A stretch of 37,416 nucleotides of DNA from the NCBI RefSeq assembly GCF_005503445.1, contig NZ_SCOH01000044.1, forward strand, positions 1-37,416, given 5' to 3'. Position 1 is the first letter of the stretch. Each line of letters starts with the position of its first letter. This DNA is from Chitinivorax sp. B. Lineage in GTDB: Bacteria > Pseudomonadota > Gammaproteobacteria > Burkholderiales > SCOH01. The notes under the pieces were generated by a model. The model saw nothing but the letters and a program-made list of their open reading frames with translations. It ran no database searches and was not told the DNA's origin. This document shows, piece after piece, positions 8,684-19,591 of this stretch. The position numbers and the translations under genes are program-made.

Positions 8684-9643
8684 TCAAGGGTTGGATGAAG
8701 TGGGTGCCTGATGCTTGACCACGCTCATGGCGGTGGCGATCAGGCTGCTCATATTGCTCAGGTCACCAGGCAGAATCAGTGTATTGCCAGTTTTGGCGAC
8801 ATTGCCAAAGGCGGCTACATATTGCTCGGCTACCTTTAGATTGACTGCTTCCATCCCACCTGGTTGGCGAATGGTCTGGGCAACTGCATGAATTGCGTCC
8901 GCTGTGGCTTGTGCGACCAGGCGGATGGCTTCGGCTTCGCCTTCTGCACGGTTGATGGCCGCCTGTTTATCACCTTCGGATTGATTGATGGCTGCTTGCC
9001 GTTCTCCTTCTGATTGCTGGATGGCCGCTTCACGTTCACCGGTGGCAATGTTGATCTGTTCTTGTTTGCGCCCTTCCGACGCGGCAATCAGTGCTCGTTT
9101 TTCCCGTTCTGCAGTGATCTGCCGCTGCATGGCATGCAGGATTTCTGCCGGAGGGGTGAGATCCTTGATCTCATAGCGCAATACCTTTACGCCCCAGTTG
9201 GCAGCAGCCTCATCCAGTGAAGCTACCACGGTGCGGTTGATGTCGTCGCGTTCTTCGAATGTCTTGTCCAGCTCCATCTTGCCGATGACGGAGCGTAGCG
9301 TGGTCTGTGCTAGTTGGGTAATGGCAAGAATGCAATCGCTGGAGCCATAGCTTGCCAGCCTCGGGTCGGTAACTTGAAAGTAGAGGATGCCATCCACAGT
9401 CAGTTGCGTGTTGTCTTTGGTGATGCAGATCTGGCTAGGTACATCTAGCGGGATTTCTTTCAGACTGTGGCGATAGGCGAGTCGATCAACAAAAGGAATG
9501 ACGATATTGAGGCCAGGCTGGAGCACGCCATGAAAACGCCCTAGGCGCTCGACTACCCAGGCATGTTGTTGGGGGACAACTTTGACTGCTTTAACGACGA
9601 AGATGATGGTGACGATCAGAAAAACGACCATGGTTTCCAGCAT
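8684..9643 (-). CDS. SPFH/stomatin-like membrane protease subunit (QmcA type)
   Basis: This is a band-7 (SPFH) protein that oligomerises in the inner membrane, often partnered with NfeD and linked to membrane microdomains and FtsH-type proteolysis. I choose the ATG at 9643 (319 aa, starting MLETMVVFLIV) because AAGGAG lies 6 nt upstream on the minus strand; an upstream GTG at 9670 has no such site. An N-terminal membrane helix (about residues 3-21) precedes the SPFH domain with VPQQHAWVVERLGRF. Next come a long coiled coil with the repeated QAAINQSEGDKQAAINR-like units and a stomatin C-terminal tail ending in Leu-rich sequence. The nfeD gene upstream overlaps it. Confidence 0.9.
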   Translation of the reverse strand: MLETMVVFLIVTIIFVVKAVKVVPQQHAWVVERLGRFHGVLQPGLNIVIPFVDRLAYRHSLKEIPLDVPSQICITKDNTQLTVDGILYFQVTDPRLASYGSSDCILAITQLAQTTLRSVIGKMELDKTFEERDDINRTVVASLDEAAANWGVKVLRYEIKDLTPPAEILHAMQRQITAEREKRALIAASEGRKQEQINIATGEREAAIQQSEGERQAAINQSEGDKQAAINRAEGEAEAIRLVAQATADAIHAVAQTIRQPGGMEAVNLKVAEQYVAAFGNVAKTGNTLILPGDLSNMSSLIATAMSVVKHQAPTSSNP

Positions 9644-10073
9644 CGGGGGCTCCTTCGGGTTGTCTTTCACTCAATAACAAAGTTGAACCGCGTACATCAT
9701 GAATGTAAAGAATTGCGGCGTTGGCATGGCCCTGTACCAGCTCTGCATCCCACTCCGAGCCGCGGTAGGCGACCCGGGCATGCCGTTGGTCCAGCCATTG
9801 AATGACCCGGACTCGTTGACCTATATCCAGATTCTGTGTAGTGGACGCGGTGTGCCGTGCCTGATGGCGGCGGTATTTCATCAATACCAGAACACCAGCT
9901 ACGCCAATACTGCCTGCCAGCAGAATCTGATTGATATCGGATAATCCAAGCCATGCTCCCAGCGCAGCAAACAGAAACGCAATGCCTAGAATCAGCATAT
10001 AAAAAGTGCCACTGACCAATTCAATGCCAATCAGCACACATCCGGCTATCAGCCAGAAAAGATATGGTTGCAC
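9591..10073 (-). CDS. NfeD-like membrane protein
   Basis: This is a short NfeD-family protein of the type encoded with stomatin/QmcA. The 160-residue product has two or three membrane helices in the first 75 residues (starting MQPYLFWLIAGCVLIGIELV) and a C-terminal OB-fold domain (about 85-140) with IGQRVRVIQWLDQRHARVAYRG. It is upstream of the SPFH gene on the same strand and overlaps it by 53 bp. The last 20 or so residues, rich in His and Arg, are encoded inside the next gene and look like a non-domain tail, so the ancestral stop may have been earlier. Confidence 0.85.
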   Translation of the reverse strand: MQPYLFWLIAGCVLIGIELVSGTFYMLILGIAFLFAALGAWLGLSDINQILLAGSIGVAGVLVLMKYRRHQARHTASTTQNLDIGQRVRVIQWLDQRHARVAYRGSEWDAELVQGHANAAILYIHDVRGSTLLLSERQPEGAPDAGNHGRFSDRHHHLRR

Positions 10074-10111
10074 GCTTGGCGCCCCGCCTTTATAACAACA
10101 TTGGTCGATAT

Positions 10112-10134
10112 CTTACGCTGTTGGCTGGCGTAAG
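10112..10134. repeat. Inverted repeat in divergent promoter region
   Basis: CTTACGC and GCGTAAG (7 bp, perfect) are separated by 9 bp in the region between nfeD (leftward) and fliW (rightward). It could be an operator or a 5' leader hairpin of nfeD; nothing decides between them. Confidence 0.3.
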
Positions 10135-10362
10135 CCAAAGGGATGCTTCTTGGTAAACCCTAATGGTGCCTATCGACAAACGCGGATATGTTCGGTTGCC
10201 CGGTTGGGCTGCAATGACTTTTCGCGTATGCTTGCACGCAGCCTGGAAGTGGCGGAGCACTAAAATGATCAAGATATGTCGATGTGGTTTGATCGGTTCT
10301 GCCACTCACACAGGTGATCGGTGATCAAGTCGTTCAACGCTGTCCCAAGATACGGAGGCGCT

Positions 10363-10773
10363 ATGCACTTGCAGTCAACCCGCTTTGGTGAAATCGAAAT
10401 CGATCCGGAATCAGTCATTACCTTTCCGGAGCCATTACCTGGTTTCGAGCAGTCCCACCGGTACAAGTTGTTCCACGAAGACAAGCAAAACCCAATTGTG
10501 TTGTGGCTGCAGTCAGTTGATGAGCCTGACGTGGTGTTCAGCCTGATTGATCCTGCCACATTGGGTTTGCACTATGAAATCATGCTGTCCGATGAAGAAT
10601 GTGTTCGCCTTGGCGTGTCCAATCCTTCATCGGTAGTGGTGTTGTTGATGGTGGCTAAGGATGGCGATCGCCTTGATCCTAAGCCTTATGCGCCAATATT
10701 GATCAACGTGGAATCGCGTATTGGCATGCAGAAACCGGGCGTAAGGGCCAGTATCGTATTCAGCAATGTGTGA
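10363..10773 (+). CDS. fliW: Flagellar assembly factor FliW
   Basis: FliW binds flagellin in the cytoplasm and, when free, binds and inhibits the translational repressor CsrA, so flagellin synthesis follows export. The 136-residue product starts at the ATG at 10363, which has GGAGG 5 nt upstream; a GTG frame start at 10321 lacks this. Typical FliW features are the opening strand TRFGEIEIDPESVITFPE, the LPGFEQ turn, an LWLQSVDEPDVVF core and PYAPILINVESRIGMQ. It is not next to csrA or flagellin and lies 4 kb from the fli operon, followed 63 bp later by accA. Confidence 0.88.
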   Translation: MHLQSTRFGEIEIDPESVITFPEPLPGFEQSHRYKLFHEDKQNPIVLWLQSVDEPDVVFSLIDPATLGLHYEIMLSDEECVRLGVSNPSSVVVLLMVAKDGDRLDPKPYAPILINVESRIGMQKPGVRASIVFSNV

Positions 10774-10836
10774 GATGCACACGGATTGCTGTGTGATCCG
10801 GTATGATTACGCCCCTCACATGAGGTTTGGTAATTC

Positions 10837-11802
10837 ATGAAGACCACCTTTCTCGATTTTGAGCAGCAGGTTGCCGAGCTGGAAGGCAAGATTGACCAGC
10901 TGCGTTATGTGCAAGATGACTCGGCTGTTGATATTTCAGAAGAAATCTCACGTTTGCAGGTCAAGAGCCAAGAGCTCACCAAGTCCATTTACAGTAAGCT
11001 GACTCCTTGGCAAATCTCGCAAGTGGCGCGTCATCCGCAGCGTCCTTATACGCTGGACTATGCCAAAGGGCTGTTTACCGATTTCAATGAATTGCATGGT
11101 GACCGCGCCTTTTCCGATGACCCGGCAATTGTGTGCGGCATGGCGCGCTTCAATGGTCAATCAGTGATGATCATTGGCCACCAGAAGGGCCGTGATACCA
11201 AGGAAAAGATTCTGCGTAACTTTGGGATGCCCCGTCCTGAAGGATATCGTAAGGCTTTGCGTGCCATGAAGTTGGCAGAAAAGTTTGGCATGCCGATCTT
11301 CAGTTTCGTTGATACTACGGGTGCCTATCCGGGTGTAGGGGCGGAAGAGCGTGGGCAGTCCGAGGCCATCGGTCGTAATTTGTTCGAGATGTCCAAACTG
11401 CGCGTGCCGATCATTGTTACAGTGATTGGCGAAGGTGGTTCCGGTGGCGCATTGGCGATTGCCATCGGCGACATCGTACAAATGCTGCAATATTCGACCT
11501 ATTCAGTTATTTCGCCGGAAGGTTGTGCCTCGATCCTGTGGAAGAGTGCTGAAAAAGCTTCGGAAGCTGCAGAATTGCTCGGTATCACGGCAAGCCGTCT
11601 GAAAACCCTGGGTTTGGTTGACAAGGTGGTGCCGGAGCCATGTGGCGGTGCGCATCGTGATTCGGCTGCCATGATGCAGACAATGCGCAAATCGTTGCAG
11701 GACGGCTTGCGTTCGCTGCAAAGTAAGTCGCTTGACGAGTTGATGGATGCCCGTTATGAGCGCTTGATGAGTTATGGTAAGTTCAAGGAAGTTGCCGCTT
11801 GA
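10837..11802 (+). CDS. accA: Acetyl-CoA carboxylase carboxyltransferase subunit alpha
   Basis: AccA with AccD transfers the carboxyl group from biotin to acetyl-CoA, making malonyl-CoA for fatty-acid synthesis. The 321-residue product matches the family's usual 315-320. It has the N-terminal [18 protein letters not shown] helix, the crotonase-type core [18 protein letters not shown], the oxyanion region [15 protein letters not shown] and [14 protein letters not shown]. The 3' end overlaps tilS by 29 bp, a pairing found in many betaproteobacteria. Confidence 0.98.
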   Translation: MKTTFLDFEQQVAELEGKIDQLRYVQDDSAVDISEEISRLQVKSQELTKSIYSKLTPWQISQVARHPQRPYTLDYAKGLFTDFNELHGDRAFSDDPAIVCGMARFNGQSVMIIGHQKGRDTKEKILRNFGMPRPEGYRKALRAMKLAEKFGMPIFSFVDTTGAYPGVGAEERGQSEAIGRNLFEMSKLRVPIIVTVIGEGGSGGALAIAIGDIVQMLQYSTYSVISPEGCASILWKSAEKASEAAELLGITASRLKTLGLVDKVVPEPCGGAHRDSAAMMQTMRKSLQDGLRSLQSKSLDELMDARYERLMSYGKFKEVAA

Positions 11803-13117
11803 TGAGCGGCTCAAACAACACCTCTATACCAGCCTGACTCCCTACACTGGTCGGCCTGTCTCACTTGCATTGAGTGGCGGGATGGACTCAGTGGCGTTGT
11901 TCGATCTGGCGGTGGCGGTTGCGCCATCGCTGGATATCTCGCTTTCTGCGTTGCATGTCAATCACCAGATCAGCCCCAATGCCCCAGCCTGGGTTGCATT
12001 TTGTCGTTCATTGTGCGCAACGCACGCAATTCCACTAACTGTTGAAACCGTGCGGCTTGACCGACAGGGTGGCCAAAGCCTGGAGGCCGTGGCGCGCGAT
12101 GCTCGTTATGCGGCATTCTCTCGCTTGCCGGTGGCTGCAATTTTGTTGGCTCACCACTTGGATGATCAAGCCGAGACGGTGTTACTTCAGTTGATGCGTG
12201 GCGGCGGTGTGCGTGGTATGGCGGCCATGCCCGCAGCGCGCTTGCCAGCATGCGCGCCGGCGCTGTTGCGTCCGTTGCTGGCGTGTACTCGCGCCGACCT
12301 ACAGACTTATGCGGATCAACGGCAGTTGTGTTGGGTGGAAGATGAAAGCAACCTGGATACCCGGTATGACCGTAACTTTATGCGTCATGAGGTATTGCCG
12401 TTGCTGATCCGGACTTATCCGCAGGCCAGTCGGGTTTTGAGCCGGACTGCTGGTTTGTGTGCGGAGGCTGCGGAAATGCAGGATGCACTGGCGGAGTTAG
12501 ATGTTCAGGGTGATCCGCAGTCTGGGTGGCTGTGCGTTAAGGCGCTGCAGGCATTGTCACCTGCTCGTGCCAAGAATGTACTTCGGTGGTTTGTTGCTCG
12601 TGCTGGTTTGAGTCTATCGGCATCAATGCAGCAAGCAGTACTGACACAGCTGCTGCATTGTCGGGTGGATGCTGACCCAAGATTAGTCATGGGGGGCTAC
12701 TTTCTGGCCCGATATGATGGACGAATCTGGCTGGTCAAGTCCGTGGATCTTGATGTGATCTCGGCCCCGATTACATGGCGGGGGGAGCTATTGCTTTCGT
12801 TCCCAGCGTTGGTCGGTGAGTTGCATTTATTGCCTGTACATGGCAAAGGTTTGGCCGAGCATTGGCTGCGACAGCCATTACGGTTGCAACTACGACGTGG
12901 TGGCGAAGTGCTGCGGCCAAGATTGGGTGGTCCGCGTCGCCCGGTCAAGGCGCTGTTGCAGGAGGCACGTATTCCACCCTGGATTCGGTCCCGGCTGCCC
13001 TTGTTATATGCGGGTGAGCAACTGCTGGCTGTGCCGGGGGTGGCAGTAGATGCGGCCGCAATCGCTCGGGAAGATGAACGGGGGTATCGTTTGCGCTGGA
13101 ACCTGATTGATGCTTGA
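11774..13117 (+). CDS. tilS: tRNA(Ile)-lysidine synthase TilS
   Basis: TilS adds lysine to C34 of tRNA-Ile(CAU), changing it to read AUA; it is essential. The ATP-pyrophosphatase PP-loop [11 protein letters not shown] lies at about residues 32-42, followed by [14 protein letters not shown], the [26 protein letters not shown] motif in two parts (about 128-152) and a DESN(x)3[13 protein letters not shown] stretch. Middle and C-terminal TilS domains are present (447 aa overall). The ATG at 11774 lies inside accA and has no clear ribosome-binding site, so coupled translation is likely. Confidence 0.96.
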   Translation: MVSSRKLPLDERLKQHLYTSLTPYTGRPVSLALSGGMDSVALFDLAVAVAPSLDISLSALHVNHQISPNAPAWVAFCRSLCATHAIPLTVETVRLDRQGGQSLEAVARDARYAAFSRLPVAAILLAHHLDDQAETVLLQLMRGGGVRGMAAMPAARLPACAPALLRPLLACTRADLQTYADQRQLCWVEDESNLDTRYDRNFMRHEVLPLLIRTYPQASRVLSRTAGLCAEAAEMQDALAELDVQGDPQSGWLCVKALQALSPARAKNVLRWFVARAGLSLSASMQQAVLTQLLHCRVDADPRLVMGGYFLARYDGRIWLVKSVDLDVISAPITWRGELLLSFPALVGELHLLPVHGKGLAEHWLRQPLRLQLRRGGEVLRPRLGGPRRPVKALLQEARIPPWIRSRLPLLYAGEQLLAVPGVAVDAAAIAREDERGYRLRWNLIDA

Positions 13118-13182
13118 CGGCAGTGTTTCAGTGATCGAATTCAGGTGACAGTATGGGTGACTCGATTGCTGAGGTTAATCCG

Positions 13183-13572
13183 TCAGCGAAAACCCAATAC
13201 GTCCAATAGATTGATCAGACTGGCTTGGGTAATGGGTTTGATCAGGATGTCATCAAATCCGTTGGCCAGAAAAGCTTTCTTGTCGGTATCCTGAGCGTGA
13301 TGGGTATAGGCGACAATTTTGGTGGGATGGCGTTGTTGCTGACGCATTTCTCGGCAAACTTCAGTGCCATTTTTACCGGGTAGGCTGATTTCTATCAAAA
13401 CCAGCTGTGCAGGGTGAGCGCCATGATACTGCAGGGCTTGTTCATTATTGTGGTTGTCATGAACATGCCAACCCTCCTGTGCAAGCATGGCACGGATCAG
13501 TTTTCGGCTGATCGGATCATCGTCAATGATGATGGCTTGCGGTGCAGGGCGGGTTGGCATGGTGTCCGTCAT
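13183..13572 (-). CDS. Single-domain receiver protein with Glu at the phospho-acceptor site
   Basis: This is a stand-alone CheY-like receiver domain (129 aa from the ATG at 13572; a GTG one codon earlier is possible). Acidic residues D17-D19 (IIIDDDP), T90 (VAYTH) and K112 (LIKP) match the receiver active site. The position of the phosphorylated Asp, in LVLIEISLPGKNG, is Glu61, encoded GAA. Glu at this site often mimics or replaces phosphorylation, so the protein may be locked in an active form or signal without a kinase. There is no output domain. It starts a few bases after the bfr stop, so the two are probably one operon. No partner kinase is nearby. Confidence 0.85.
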   Translation of the reverse strand: MTDTMPTRPAPQAIIIDDDPISRKLIRAMLAQEGWHVHDNHNNEQALQYHGAHPAQLVLIEISLPGKNGTEVCREMRQQQRHPTKIVAYTHHAQDTDKKAFLANGFDDILIKPITQASLINLLDVLGFR

Positions 13573-13578
13573 CACGGA

Positions 13579-14058
13579 TTAGCTTGATGAAGAGCTGGCG
13601 TTGAGCTGGATGTAATTCTGAATTCCCATCTTGCCTACGAGATCCAGCTGCGTTTCCAGCCAATCAATATGATCTTCTTCGCTTTCCAGAATATCTTCGA
13701 ACAATTCGCGGGAAATGTAATCCTGCACGGATTCGCAATGTGCAATTGCTTCCTTTAACAATGGACAGGCGGCCAGTTCCAATTTCAGGTCGCACTTCAA
13801 CATTTCTTCCACATTCTCGCCAATCATCAATTTACCCAGGTCCTGCAGGTTGGGTAGGCCTTCCAGAAACAAAATACGCTCAATCAGCTTATCGGCGTGC
13901 TTCATCTCATCGATGGATTCGTGATACTCGTGATCGCCAAGCTTGTGCAGTCCCCAGTTTTTATACATCCGGGCATGTAGGAAGTATTGGTTGACTGCGG
14001 TGAGTTCGTTGGTGAGCGCTTTGTTGAGGTAAGCAATAACCTTTTTATCGCCTTTCAT
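13579..14058 (-). CDS. bfr: Bacterioferritin
   Basis: Bacterioferritin is a 24-mer cage that oxidises and stores iron and binds haem between subunits. From the ATG at 14058 (GGAGG 5 nt upstream) the product has 159 residues. The ferroxidase ligands E18, E51, H54, E94, E127 and H130 are all at canonical positions, as is Y25. Met52, the haem axial ligand, is present, which separates it from plain ferritin or Dps. bfd lies directly upstream and the receiver gene directly downstream on the same strand; a GC-rich hairpin separates it from bfd. Confidence 0.98.
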   Translation of the reverse strand: MKGDKKVIAYLNKALTNELTAVNQYFLHARMYKNWGLHKLGDHEYHESIDEMKHADKLIERILFLEGLPNLQDLGKLMIGENVEEMLKCDLKLELAACPLLKEAIAHCESVQDYISRELFEDILESEEDHIDWLETQLDLVGKMGIQNYIQLNASSSSS

Positions 14059-14111
14059 GCCGGCCTCCGATGAATGACTTGAGGAATTATTCAAGCATAG
14101 CACAAGAAACG

Positions 14112-14143
14112 GCAACGCCCCGCGCAATGAAGGGCGGGGTTGC
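14112..14143 (-). terminator. Hairpin between bfd and bfr
   Basis: On the minus strand, after the bfd stop, GCAACCCCGC pairs with GCGGGGCGTTGC (a bulged stem of about 10 bp), followed by CGTTTCTTGTG. It could end the bfd transcript or attenuate read-through into bfr, letting the two be expressed at different levels. Confidence 0.45.
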
Positions 14144-14161
14144 TCTGGCTGGGCGCTTGGG

Positions 14162-14359
14162 TCAGGCGGCGCTGGCGATCATTGGTTCTGCAATCTGATG
14201 CAAAGACTCCCTGAGTACCTCTCTTGCATGGCAGGCACACCGTCCACATTGTGTTGCCACATTCAGTTCGTTTCGCAAATCACGCATGGAACAGCAGCCG
14301 CCTTCAACGGCTTGACGGATATGGGTATCGGTCACGGCATGGCAAATGCAAACGTACAT
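14162..14359 (-). CDS. bfd: Bacterioferritin-associated ferredoxin
   Basis: Bfd is a [2Fe-2S] ferredoxin that reduces the bacterioferritin core so that stored iron can leave. From the ATG at 14359 it has 65 residues beginning [11 protein letters not shown]. Its four cluster cysteines are C4, C6, C38 and C41 (CIC ... CGRC), as in the family. An upstream in-frame ATG at 14386 is possible but would add a non-homologous extension. A near-perfect Fur box lies about 40 bp upstream, as expected for a gene induced when iron is scarce. Confidence 0.93.
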   Translation of the reverse strand: MYVCICHAVTDTHIRQAVEGGCCSMRDLRNELNVATQCGRCACHAREVLRESLHQIAEPMIASAA

Positions 14360-14399
14360 CTTGAGTGGCCCTCGTTGCGATTGCAAACGATAAAGTTGT

Positions 14400-14414
14400 T
14401 GATAACTATTATCA
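14400..14414 (-). promoter_or_regulatory. Fur box upstream of bfd
   Basis: Read on the minus strand, TGATAATAGTTATCA matches the 7-1-7 Fur core TGATAATnATTATCA at all but one position of the arms. It lies 41-55 bp upstream of the bfd ATG, so iron-bound Fur should repress bfd. Confidence 0.8.
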
Positions 14415-14443
14415 ATAATGAAATTGAAAAAAGCAAGTGAAAA

Positions 14444-14800
14444 CTAGTTGCATTTGCGTTTACCTGGCTGCGTGCCGCTGTGGGATTTGCAACCAGCACA
14501 TGGATCATGTGATTGCAGTTCCAGTTGGGATAGCGATTCCTTCAATGCGCACACGGATCGGCGGCACGTGACAATCTGAATGTTGTGTTCGTTGGCAAGG
14601 TCGCGAAAATGGCGCATCACGTTATGGCCAAGGAAATCGGTAAACAGAATCATGATGTCTGTCCCCTTGGGCAAGCTGGGTAGACGTCGTTGATGTGAGG
14701 CGTTACGGCCGCTGATATGGCGGGCAATGTTGATGCCAAAGGCAGCGAGGGTGTCCGGAATGTTGCCAAGGGTATCAGCGCCGACGAGCAGAGCGTTCAT
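14444..14800 (-). CDS. DUF2325 protein, Fur-regulated
   Basis: The 118-residue product starts MNALLVGADTLGNIPDTLA, the usual opening of DUF2325 proteins, and has a Rossmann-like small domain (about residues 1-85) with MILFTDFLGHNVMRHFRDLA. The C-terminal tail has a Cys cluster (C79, C84, C100, C103, C117 approximately) with the CAGCK motif and may bind metal. Function is unknown in the family. It is first in the leftward iron block and carries its own excellent Fur box 17 bp upstream of the start codon, which ties it to iron starvation. The start has AAAGGAG 7 nt upstream. Confidence 0.85.
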   Translation of the reverse strand: MNALLVGADTLGNIPDTLAAFGINIARHISGRNASHQRRLPSLPKGTDIMILFTDFLGHNVMRHFRDLANEHNIQIVTCRRSVCALKESLSQLELQSHDPCAGCKSHSGTQPGKRKCN

Positions 14801-14816
14801 GATTTTCTCCTTTGAA

Positions 14817-14831
14817 TGAGAATAATTATCA
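14817..14831 (-). promoter_or_regulatory. Fur box upstream of DUF2325 gene
   Basis: The + strand reads TGAGAATAATTATCA, differing from the 7-1-7 Fur core TGATAATnATTATCA by one base. It lies 17-31 bp upstream of the DUF2325 ATG, so bound Fur would block transcription or initiation there. Confidence 0.8.
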
Positions 14832-15091
14832 ATAACGAAATAAGCGTTGTCAAGTTAATCCATGCTGATGTCGTTGTTGCCACAACAAGTTGGCCATTCG
14901 TTTCATCTGAGAATGAGGTCAGATGGACATGCTGAGCACTATCTGGATAGTTGTTTGGTGAAACTCTGCTGATCTGGCTTAGTCAGAACAAAGCTATCGT
15001 GATCTATAGGTAGAAATCTGTTTTATCTTGAATGTCATCGCTATACTTCATGTATTGCATTAGTAATAGCTTGTGAGTATTTGATAAATAT

Positions 15092-15682
15092 ATGAATAGA
15101 AATAAAACTGGATGGGGTGGAAAAGGCCTAGCATATGGCTTGTTGGCAATATTGTTGATTTCGGGGTGTGCGAGTACGCCTTCTGAGACAAGCCGGAAAA
15201 GTGGTGGTCAAGCCGCAGCTTCACAGCGTAAAGCTGTACCACGCGACGTAAAAGTGGCACCCAAAGGTCAACCCTCTGCGGCTGAACGAGATTCAATCCT
15301 GTCGCCTCAAGCCCAAGAGGTGGTGCTATATGCATTAGGGCTCTTGAATATCGACTACCGTTTCGGTGGCAAGAATCCGGAAAGCGGATTGGATTGTAGT
15401 GGTATGGTCAGCTACGTGTTTGAAGAAGCAGTCGGGATCAGATTGCCACATAACGCAGCTCAAATCGCTCGAGGAGGGCGGGAAGTTGAGCGTGACCAGT
15501 TACTGCCTGGCGATCTGGTGTTCTTCAATACTCAAAATCGATCCTACTCGCACGTGGGGATTTACATTGGCGAGAATCGCTTTGTACATGCGCCTTCCAC
15601 CAACGGCCAGATCAAGGTCAGCAGTATGAGTAACAAATATTTTGCTAGCCGTTATGAGGCTGCACGTCGTTATTTTGATTGA
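15092..15682 (+). CDS. NlpC/P60 family lipoprotein, peptidoglycan endopeptidase
   Basis: This is a predicted envelope lipoprotein that cleaves peptidoglycan stem peptides. An N-terminal signal (about residues 10-25) ends in a lipobox LISGC with C26 as the lipidated residue. After a Ser/Lys-rich linker, the NlpC/P60 domain (about 75-196) contains the catalytic Cys102 in LDCSGMV, His154 in SHVGIYIG and His166 in FVHAPS, the full triad. The length (196 aa) is typical of Spr/NlpC-like proteins. No clear ribosome-binding site precedes the ATG. It stands alone between the iron block and the GH9 region. Confidence 0.93.
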   Translation: MNRNKTGWGGKGLAYGLLAILLISGCASTPSETSRKSGGQAAASQRKAVPRDVKVAPKGQPSAAERDSILSPQAQEVVLYALGLLNIDYRFGGKNPESGLDCSGMVSYVFEEAVGIRLPHNAAQIARGGREVERDQLLPGDLVFFNTQNRSYSHVGIYIGENRFVHAPSTNGQIKVSSMSNKYFASRYEAARRYFD

Positions 15683-15831
15683 TCCTGATCCTTATCACCT
15701 GCTATCAGGGTTAAGGTATGAGTTGGCCGATGTTCGCATTGGGTGCGTATGGTTCGATCTTGTCTATATTACCCGACAAATGAGGCCGAGCCAGCGTGCT
15801 GGGCAATACGTATTACCGCTTGCGAATGCCG

Positions 15832-15860
15832 TTGACATATGCTGTTATCCTCGGCATGAT
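15832..15860 (+). promoter_or_regulatory. Sigma-70-type promoter in an intergenic region
   Basis: A perfect -35 TTGACA (15832-15837) is followed after exactly 17 bp by CATGAT (15855-15860), 4 of 6 to the -10 consensus. No credible gene follows for 450 bp, but a terminator lies 180 bp downstream. Confidence 0.5.
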
Positions 15861-15867
15861 GGTTCAC

Positions 15868-16060
15868 ACAAAACCGTCAGATATTGCAGATACTGATTTA
15901 TCCAGTGATGCAGACAAGCGATCAAGGTTGGTAGCATGGTGGGTGATGTGGCGAAAAGGGGGCAATCCCTGCCGTTACTGGCTGATAGCGTATTGACCGG
16001 ATGGCTGTGAGGAGACAGCAGTGTCAAATGACACCTTGGCCCAAAGTGGGCTTTCTTTTT
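15868..16060 (+). ncRNA. Candidate small RNA of about 190 nt
   Basis: The segment between a good promoter and a compact intrinsic terminator has no supported reading frame and several local hairpins. One pairs TGCA/ACTG with CAGT/TGCA around 15885-15915. Another is GCTGT-GAGGAG-ACAGC near 16002-16020, whose loop holds a GGA of the kind CsrA binds. A third is GTGTCA/TGACAC (16021-16034), just before the terminator. I match it to no known RNA family by eye. It could also be the leader or 5' region of a longer transcript toward the GH9 gene. Confidence 0.35.
16039..16060 (+). terminator. Intrinsic terminator
   Basis: GCCCA-AAG-TGGGC followed directly by TTTCTTTTT is a short stem with a strong T-run, reading rightward. 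It lies 357 bp after the NlpC/P60 stop and before the GH9 gene. Confidence 0.65.
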
Positions 16061-16070
16061 ATCAAGGCGT

Positions 16071-16082
16071 GAAAACGTTTTC
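16071..16082. promoter_or_regulatory. Palindrome GAAAACGTTTTC, LacI-type operator candidate
   Basis: A perfect 12-bp palindrome with a central CG, the shape bound by LacI/GalR-family repressors. It lies 230 bp upstream of the GH9 start codon, directly after the terminator, in what should be the GH9 promoter region. No LacI-family gene is in the window. Confidence 0.45.
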
Positions 16083-16218
16083 TTATTGTCTGGTTTAAGA
16101 GATTTATCCACCAAGTTGGCCTAGGTGCTGGCTACCTTATGGGGCAGGCACTTTCGTGTGTCCCGATAAGGAAGACACGAAGTGGTATCAAGTGTAACGA
16201 TTGGTTGCATAGCACTAA

Positions 16219-19452
<3,234 letters not shown>

Positions 19453-19511
19453 TCAAACTGTTGTTGCTAACCCTCATCAAATGATCGATGGAGGGGTGCC
19501 GCAGCCATTTG

Positions 19512-19557
19512 AAGTGCCTTGCCAAATCCGAACTGGATCGTTATCGGGAAGGCACTT
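19512..19557 (+). repeat. Hairpin in the GH9-LPMO intergenic region
   Basis: AAGTGCCTT (19512-19520) and AAGGCACTT (19549-19557) form a perfect 9-bp stem, extendable by CC/GG past one mismatch, with a loop of about 28 nt. It ends 34 bp before the LPMO ATG. It may shape the LPMO 5' leader or partly terminate GH9 transcription; no T-run follows directly. Confidence 0.45.
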
Positions 19558-19591
19558 ATCTAATCCATTTTAGACAAGGAGCGGTATCACC

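Noticed and set aside
14874-14888. TTGTTG-CCA-CAACAA hairpin upstream of the NlpC/P60 gene
   Set aside because: Six-bp stem without T-run or conserved position; no role can be argued.
15845-16114. 89-codon minus-strand frame between the lipoprotein and GH9 genes
   Set aside because: No ribosome-binding site, no family, and it runs through the terminator and operator region.
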